Assembly (NCBI GenBank): GCA_934202505.1
Contig: CAKPXW010000070.1
Span: 1 to 9,055, forward strand
From: an uncultured Bacilli bacterium
GTDB lineage: Bacteria; Bacillota_I; Bacilli_A; RFN20; CAG-631
Length of the DNA: 9,055 nucleotides
Direction: 5' to 3'
In this document: positions 5,198-9,055 of the stretch, piece by piece
How the letters are laid out: each line of letters begins with the position of its first letter
How positions within the stretch are numbered: the first letter of the stretch is position 1
Position numbers and translations under genes: made by a program
The notes under the pieces: generated by a model
The model's input: the letters and a program-made list of their open reading frames with translations, nothing else
Told to the model about the DNA's origin: nothing
Database searches by the model: none

Positions 5198-6643
5198 TTA
5201 TCTTTTATTATTTACAAAGTGATTATTAGAATAGTCGTTTAGAGTATATAGTTCTTCAGATGCTTCTAAAAATGCTTTTTCTTCTTCAGATATTTCATAT
5301 TTATCATGTTCTGGAAGATTTTTTTGAATGTCTTTTATTTTATTAATTAATTCATTTAATTTAGAATTGACTTCATTTTCTTTATTGATAGTAGGCTCTA
5401 TTATTCCTATTGCATCTGTTGAATATGATTTTGATAAATATAAAGAAAGTTTTGCACAAGCAGGGCCAATAAGCTCGTATAAAACACTAGAAGAAAGTAT
5501 GATTGTTTCTAAAGCAGTACCCATTTCTCCTCCAAGAGTTCTTGCTCCAAGAGCAGCAAGTCCAATAGCTACACCTGCTTGAGGAATTAAGGCAAGTCCT
5601 AAATAGTTAGTTACTTTGCTATCTTTCTTTGTTACTTTACATCCTAAGAAAGAGCCTACATATTTTCCAATTATTCTAACAAAAAAATAGACAACACCTA
5701 TTACAAAAATAGGCGTATTTCCTAAAGAAGATGTCGAAAATAAAGCTTTTAAATTAAATGATACACCTGATCTTACAAAAAATAAAAGTAATATTGGTGG
5801 GGTAAAATAATTTAATTGTTTGAATATTTTGTCATCATTAGTAAAATTAATGTAAATAGTTCCCATTGACATGCAACCAAGAAGAGGGGAAACATCAAAC
5901 AAAGAACAAATTCCACAAAAAGCAAAAATTAGAGCTATGGATATAATTAGTCTGTTGTCTGTTGTCCTTTTTTTTGGCATTAGCCATTTCATCAAGATGC
6001 CAAAGAATCCTCCAAGCAATAAGACAAACAAATTATAAGCAATAGGCTTAATAATACTTATAAAGTTAAAAGAACCTGACATAGATGCAAGAGCAATAGA
6101 TATAGCAACACTATAAGCAACTAAACCAACAACATCATCTAGTGCAACAACTTGTAATAATGTATCTACAAAGTCACCTTTAGATTTAGTTTGCTTTATT
6201 GTCATCATAGTTGATGCCGGTGCTGTAGCTGCTGCTAATGCTCCAAGTATTGCAGAAAAAGCAAGATTTAATCCCAATAAAAAATAGGCAATAATAAAGA
6301 CAAGCAATGTGGCACATAAAGCTTCAAAAATAGTTATTATAACAACTTTTAGACCATTTCTTTTTAAAATATCAAATTTAAAAAATTCGCCAGTACTAAA
6401 AGCTATAAAAGCTAGAGCTATATCTGCAAGAAAAGAACTGTCACTTACAAAACTATCAGGAATTAAATTCAAGCAATAAGGTCCAATTAAAATTCCAGCA
6501 ACTATATAGGCTGTAACGTTAGGTAGTTTTAATAACTTTGTGATTCTAGTTAAAAGGAAGCCAGAAAATAACATAATTGCTATGGATATAATTGCAATAC
6601 TTACTGGTGAAGTAATGTTTAACAATTCATATATAGATTTCAT
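5198..6643 (-). CDS. CPA2-type cation:proton antiporter (Na+/H+ or K+/H+ exchanger)
   Basis: A 481-residue integral membrane transporter of the CPA2 superfamily (KefB/NapA type), exchanging monovalent cations for protons. Residues 1-405 hold about 12 membrane segments. Signatures include KLPNVTAYIVAGILIGPYCL (39-58), ATAPASTMMTIKQTKSKG (139-156) from the unwound helix of the core domain, and the ion-binding Asp pair in VVALDDVVGL (165-174, Asp169/Asp170), a pair associated with electrogenic antiporters such as NapA. GKYVGSF (326-332) lies where the core-domain lysine is expected, and LALIPQAGVAIGLAALG (350-366) is the conserved late helix. The last 75 residues are a charged, coiled-coil-like cytoplasmic tail with no TrkA-N/RCK nucleotide-binding domain. 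AAAGGAG (6652-6658) lies 8 nt before the ATG. It is the first gene of the operon with the MgtC-family gene and diverges from a LysR-type regulator; joint control of ion and pH homeostasis is a reasonable inference. Confidence 0.9.
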   Translation of the reverse strand: MKSIYELLNITSPVSIAIISIAIMLFSGFLLTRITKLLKLPNVTAYIVAGILIGPYCLNLIPDSFVSDSSFLADIALAFIAFSTGEFFKFDILKRNGLKVVIITIFEALCATLLVFIIAYFLLGLNLAFSAILGALAAATAPASTMMTIKQTKSKGDFVDTLLQVVALDDVVGLVAYSVAISIALASMSGSFNFISIIKPIAYNLFVLLLGGFFGILMKWLMPKKRTTDNRLIISIALIFAFCGICSLFDVSPLLGCMSMGTIYINFTNDDKIFKQLNYFTPPILLLFFVRSGVSFNLKALFSTSSLGNTPIFVIGVVYFFVRIIGKYVGSFLGCKVTKKDSKVTNYLGLALIPQAGVAIGLAALGARTLGGEMGTALETIILSSSVLYELIGPACAKLSLYLSKSYSTDAIGIIEPTINKENEVNSKLNELINKIKDIQKNLPEHDKYEISEEEKAFLEASEELYTLNDYSNNHFVNNKR

Positions 6644-6794
6644 TTTTTTATCTCCTTTCTTTTTTTATTTAACCTCAAATATAAACTTTCATTTGATTTG
6701 TTACGTAATTAATTATATAATTGATTTTAATAAATAGTTATTATGATTTTGTTTAGTACCATAAATAAAATTTATAATACAAGGAGAAAGCAAA
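6644..6794. promoter_or_regulatory. Divergent control region between antiporter operon and LysR-type gene, with inverted repeats
   Basis: Three dyads lie between the divergent genes: TCAAAT-N10-ATTTGA (6675-6696), the palindrome TTACGTAA (6701-6708) and the palindrome AATTATATAATT (6711-6722). LysR-type regulators bind interrupted dyads in just this position, so the first is the best operator candidate, although it does not fit T-N11-A exactly. TATAAT (6773-6778) lies so close to the LysR-type ribosome binding site (AAGGAG, 6781-6786) that using it as a -10 would put the transcript start inside that site. Confidence 0.4.
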
Positions 6795-7688
6795 ATGATT
6801 GATAACAAAATTAAAACTTTACTTGCGTTAGCTGAAGTAAAAAACTTTACAAGAGTAGCTGAAGAACTTTCTATGACTCAACCAGCTGTTAGTCATCAAA
6901 TACAGCAGTTAGAAGAAGAATTAAACGAAAAGCTAGTTATTAGAGGAAAAAACGAAATAATTCTTACGGATGAAGGAAAAATAGCAGTAAATTATGCTAA
7001 AAAAATATTGGCCCTTTATGAAAAAATGAAACTAGAAATTAAAGATAAAAAAAATCGTTTAATTAATTTAAAAATAGGCATTACTCATACTTCAGAATCC
7101 AATAATATGATAGAAGTTTTAGCAAAATGTAGTACAGAATATAATAATTTAAACATAACAATAATTACTGATACTATAAAAAATCTTTATAATAAACTTG
7201 ATAATTTTGAAATTGATTTAGCAATTATTGAAGAAAAAGCTGATTCCAAAAAATATAATTCTTTATTACTTGATACCGATTATCTTGTTTGTATTTTATC
7301 TAAAGAAAATAAATTATCAAAAAAATCTATAATTCAAATTAATGATTTAAAAAAAGAAAAAATGATTTTAAGACTTCCAGATTCGGCAACAAGAATCCAA
7401 TTTGACTCTACATTAAATACGATAAATGAATCAATAGATATGTTTAATGTTATTTTGGAAGTGGATAATATAGCTACTATTAAAGATCTAGTTAGAAAGA
7501 ATTTAGGGATTTCTATTTTAGCAAGAAGTGCTTGTTTAGATGAATTAAAAAAAGACAAATTAGTTGCATTACCAATTGAAAATCTTTCTATGATACGTGA
7601 AACTAATATTGTCTATAATAATTCTTTTCAATATTTTGATATATTAGAAACTATCTATAAAAAATATCAAGAAGCCAATAAAAAATAA
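6795..7688 (+). CDS. LysR-type transcriptional regulator
   Basis: A 297-residue LysR family regulator of normal length. The N-terminal winged helix-turn-helix is clear: LLALAEVKNFTRVAEELSMT (9-28) followed by QPAVSHQIQQLEEELNEKLV (29-48), then the wing with ILTDEGKIAVNYAKKIL (56-72) and a linker helix. The effector-binding domain covers about 90-297 and has the two-lobed periplasmic-binding-protein-like pattern (LKIGITHTSESN, then a second lobe with NLGISILARSACL). The ligand cannot be read from sequence. AAGGAG (6781-6786) lies 8 nt before the ATG. It is transcribed away from the antiporter/MgtC operon, the usual position for a LysR regulator of a neighbouring operon, so it probably responds to a metabolite or ion-stress signal and controls both directions. 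It converges on the AraC-type gene with only 4 nt between their stop codons, and no terminator hairpin is seen there. Confidence 0.93.
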   Translation: MIDNKIKTLLALAEVKNFTRVAEELSMTQPAVSHQIQQLEEELNEKLVIRGKNEIILTDEGKIAVNYAKKILALYEKMKLEIKDKKNRLINLKIGITHTSESNNMIEVLAKCSTEYNNLNITIITDTIKNLYNKLDNFEIDLAIIEEKADSKKYNSLLLDTDYLVCILSKENKLSKKSIIQINDLKKEKMILRLPDSATRIQFDSTLNTINESIDMFNVILEVDNIATIKDLVRKNLGISILARSACLDELKKDKLVALPIENLSMIRETNIVYNNSFQYFDILETIYKKYQEANKK

Positions 7689-7692
7689 AAAA

Positions 7693-8499
7693 TCATTTAT
7701 AAATTTTCCGATATTGAATGGGGGTCATTTGATATTTTTTTCTAAACAATTTATTGAAATATGATGGATCATTAAATCCAACTAAATATGCAATTTGGAA
7801 AATATTCATATCAGATACTTTTAAAAGATTTTTTGCTTCTTCAAGTTGATTATTAATTTTATATTCAATAATACTTTTACCAACTTCTTTTTTAAATTTA
7901 TGACATAATGTTGCTAAAGATATGGAAAACGATTTTGCTAAATCTTCTAGTTTGATATTTAAAGAATAATTTTTATCTAAAATATTAATAACATTATTTA
8001 TAAGATCTGAATATTTAGTATATTCATTTTTATTTACTATAAATGAATCCTTCCTTAATAGTAATTGAATTATACAGTTTAAATAATTTTCAATCAAAAA
8101 GTCATAGCCTTGTTTTTTTAATAATGCTTCTTTATAAATTAAGTTATATATATAGTAAAAATCATTATATTCATCATTATCTAGATTATATATAATGATT
8201 TTTTTGGTAATATTTTCTTTTAAAAGAATATTCTCTTTATTGGTACCTATAGCAAAAAATACTAATTTGTTTAAAGAAGTTTCATAGTGATTATAATTTG
8301 GGTTAATGATGACAATACTACCTCTTTTTATTTTATATTGATGATTAGTAGTTTGAATATAACCATTACCATCAATCACAAGTAGTATTTCAAGATTAGG
8401 ATGGCTATGAATAGTAGCCTTAAAAGATTCATCTATTTGGGTTGATGAAATGTATGAGACATTATTATTATTTGTTATTATAGGAATTCTTTGATGCAT
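7693..8499 (-). CDS. AraC family transcriptional regulator, cupin sensor domain (probable rhamnose regulator)
   Basis: A 268-residue AraC/XylS regulator. Residues 1-100 form a cupin-type sugar-sensing domain: IHSHPNLEILLVIDGNGYIQ (30-49) and YKIKRGSIVIINPNYNH (55-71) carry the characteristic HxHPxLE and RGDxxxxxP-like elements. The DNA-binding domain is C-terminal (about 165-268) with two helix-turn-helix motifs: IKLEDLAKSFSISLATLCHK (182-201) and FQIAYLVGFNDPSYFNKLFR (234-253), ending in the family signature KYQMTPIQYRK. The ATG has a modest site, GGTGA (8506-8510), 6 nt upstream. It is divergent from a rhamnulokinase gene, as RhaS/RhaR-type regulators usually are, so rhamnose or rhamnulose response is the likely role. 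A minus-strand promoter, TTGTAA (8541-8546), 16 nt, TATACA (8519-8524), would overlap the first half-site of the direct repeat in the intergenic region, suggesting autoregulation. Confidence 0.92.
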   Translation of the reverse strand: MHQRIPIITNNNNVSYISSTQIDESFKATIHSHPNLEILLVIDGNGYIQTTNHQYKIKRGSIVIINPNYNHYETSLNKLVFFAIGTNKENILLKENITKKIIIYNLDNDEYNDFYYIYNLIYKEALLKKQGYDFLIENYLNCIIQLLLRKDSFIVNKNEYTKYSDLINNVINILDKNYSLNIKLEDLAKSFSISLATLCHKFKKEVGKSIIEYKINNQLEEAKNLLKVSDMNIFQIAYLVGFNDPSYFNKLFRKKYQMTPIQYRKIYK

Positions 8500-8539
8500 A
8501 ATAAATCACCATAAATATTGTATAATATTCTAAAAGCCT

Positions 8540-8581
8540 TTTACAAGATAATTTTATTAATTTACAAAATAATCTTATTTT
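8540..8581 (+). promoter_or_regulatory. Tandem direct-repeat operator, likely for the AraC-type regulator
   Basis: Two adjacent 21-bp copies, 8540-8560 and 8561-8581, share TTTACAArATAATyTTATT and match at 17 of 21 positions. Head-to-tail half-sites on one DNA face with a 21-bp period (two helical turns) are the classical AraC-family arrangement, as at araI1-I2. The second copy ends 17 nt before TATAAT (8599-8604), so it covers the -35 of the rhamnulokinase promoter, fitting activation by contact with RNA polymerase. Confidence 0.7.
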
Positions 8582-8598
8582 TAAATTGCTAAAGAAAA

Positions 8599-8604
8599 TA
8601 TAAT
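8599..8604 (+). promoter_or_regulatory. Predicted -10 of the rhamnulokinase promoter
   Basis: TATAAT at 8599-8604 with a poor -35 (TTATTT, 8576-8581) at a 17-nt spacing. A good -10 with a poor -35 overlapped by a regulator site fits an activator-dependent promoter. A second TATAAT at 8521-8526 lies upstream of the repeats and is a less likely start. Confidence 0.45.
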
Positions 8605-8629
8605 ATAAATGGAAGGATGGACAAATAAA

Positions 8630-9055
8630 ATGAAATATTACCTAGCTATTGATTTAGGTGCTTCTAGTGGAAGACATATTATTAGCTATAAAGAAAATGA
8701 AAATGTAATACTTGAAGAAATTTATCGCTTTAAAAATAATGTTTCAAAGAAAGATAATCATTTGGTTTGGAATATTGATAATCTTTTTCAAGAAGTTAAA
8801 AATGGAATAAAAAAATGCTTGGAAAAATATCCAAATATTGAATCTTTATCCATTGATACATGGGGAGTAGATTATGTTTTAATGAATAAAGACACAGAAA
8901 TATTACCATGTTATGCATATCGAGATAATCGTACAGATATTTCAATTAGCAAAGTACATGAAAAAATTCCTTTTGAAAGATTATATGAAATTACAGGATC
9001 ACAATTTCAAAAGTTTACAAGTATTTATCAATTGTATGCAGATAAATTAGCTGGA
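8630..9055 (+). CDS. rhaB: Rhamnulokinase, N-terminal part (3' truncated by window edge)
   Basis: The first 142 residues of a FGGY-family sugar kinase, open to the window end. Rhamnulokinase phosphorylates L-rhamnulose at O1 with ATP, the second step of L-rhamnose catabolism, in the cytoplasm. The N-terminus MKYYLAIDLGASSGRHIISY has the ATP-binding phosphate-1 loop with the ASSGR form typical of RhaB rather than xylulokinase or glycerol kinase. IYRFKNN and LVWNIDNLFQEV follow, then SIDTWGVDYVLMN (84-96) with the catalytic-region Asp, and YAYRDNRTD, all characteristic of RhaB. The start is chosen because AAGGATGG (8613-8620) lies 9 nt upstream; an in-frame ATG at 8609 would add seven residues (MEGWTNK) but has no ribosome binding site. 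It is divergent from the AraC-type gene and has a tandem operator upstream. Other rhamnose genes (isomerase, aldolase) would be expected further downstream, outside the window. Confidence 0.9.
   Translation, partial: MKYYLAIDLGASSGRHIISYKENENVILEEIYRFKNNVSKKDNHLVWNIDNLFQEVKNGIKKCLEKYPNIESLSIDTWGVDYVLMNKDTEILPCYAYRDNRTDISISKVHEKIPFERLYEITGSQFQKFTSIYQLYADKLAG

Noticed and set aside
5328..5582. Plus-strand 84-codon open frame
   Set aside because: It is antisense to the antiporter coding sequence, which has strong family motifs, and it matches nothing recognisable.
6773..6778. TATAAT as -10 of the LysR-type gene
   Set aside because: A start about 7 nt downstream would fall within the AAGGAG ribosome binding site and leave almost no leader, so I do not annotate it as the promoter.
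7681..7700. Terminator between the convergent LysR- and AraC-type genes
   Set aside because: The stop codons are 4 nt apart and the sequence is an A-rich run without a stable hairpin on either strand.
8609..8629. Upstream in-frame ATG as the rhamnulokinase start
   Set aside because: It would add MEGWTNK before the conserved N-terminus, lacks a ribosome binding site and would place the good AAGGATGG site inside the coding sequence.
1..9055. tRNA, rRNA or riboswitch
   Set aside because: I saw no tRNA-like cloverleaf, no rRNA segment and no riboswitch core in the intergenic regions, although reading by eye could miss a small structured RNA.

Overview
The window is strongly A+T-rich (roughly three quarters by eye). 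TGA is read as a stop (it ends the histidine phosphatase and AraC genes) and tryptophan is encoded by TGG, so the standard bacterial code applies. Low GC, AGGAGG-type ribosome binding sites, lysine/asparagine/isoleucine-rich proteins and the gene content (GH26-like glycosidase, rhamnulokinase, ECF sigma factor, CPA2 antiporter) fit a Bacillota/Mycoplasmatota-type bacterium that lives on carbohydrates, such as a gut commensal near Erysipelotrichales or RF39. That placement is inference.

Layout. (a) 1-1365, plus strand: the 3' end of a clan GH-A, GH26-like glycoside hydrolase, then a histidine phosphatase 13 nt downstream, closed by a hairpin terminator shared with the next, convergent gene. 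(b) 1406-1642, minus strand: a small protein with two membrane segments. (c) 1643-2075: no gene, but an array of five direct copies of a roughly 40-bp repeat, followed by a promoter. (d) 2076-4436, plus strand: a signalling cassette of ECF sigma factor, overlapping membrane-anchored anti-sigma-like protein, and a predicted lipoprotein. The sigma gene and the lipoprotein gene have nearly the same two-part upstream element with identical spacing. The extracytoplasmic part of the anti-sigma protein looks related to the lipoprotein. (e) 4465-6643, minus strand: a two-gene ion-transport operon, CPA2 cation:proton antiporter then MgtC/SapB family protein, translationally coupled. It diverges from (f) 6795-7688, plus strand, a LysR-type regulator. 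(g) 7693-8499, minus strand: an AraC-type regulator with a cupin sensor domain, divergent from (h) 8630-9055, plus strand, the 5' part of a rhamnulokinase gene cut by the window edge. The intergenic space of this last pair holds a head-to-tail direct repeat with a 21-bp period that overlaps the predicted -35 of the kinase promoter, as expected for an AraC-family activator.

The window therefore holds two textbook regulator/target pairs (LysR with ion transport, AraC with rhamnose use) and one less ordinary unit, the sigma/anti-sigma/lipoprotein cassette, which I consider the best candidate for an undescribed envelope-sensing system. The repeat array next to it is the most unusual piece of non-coding sequence.
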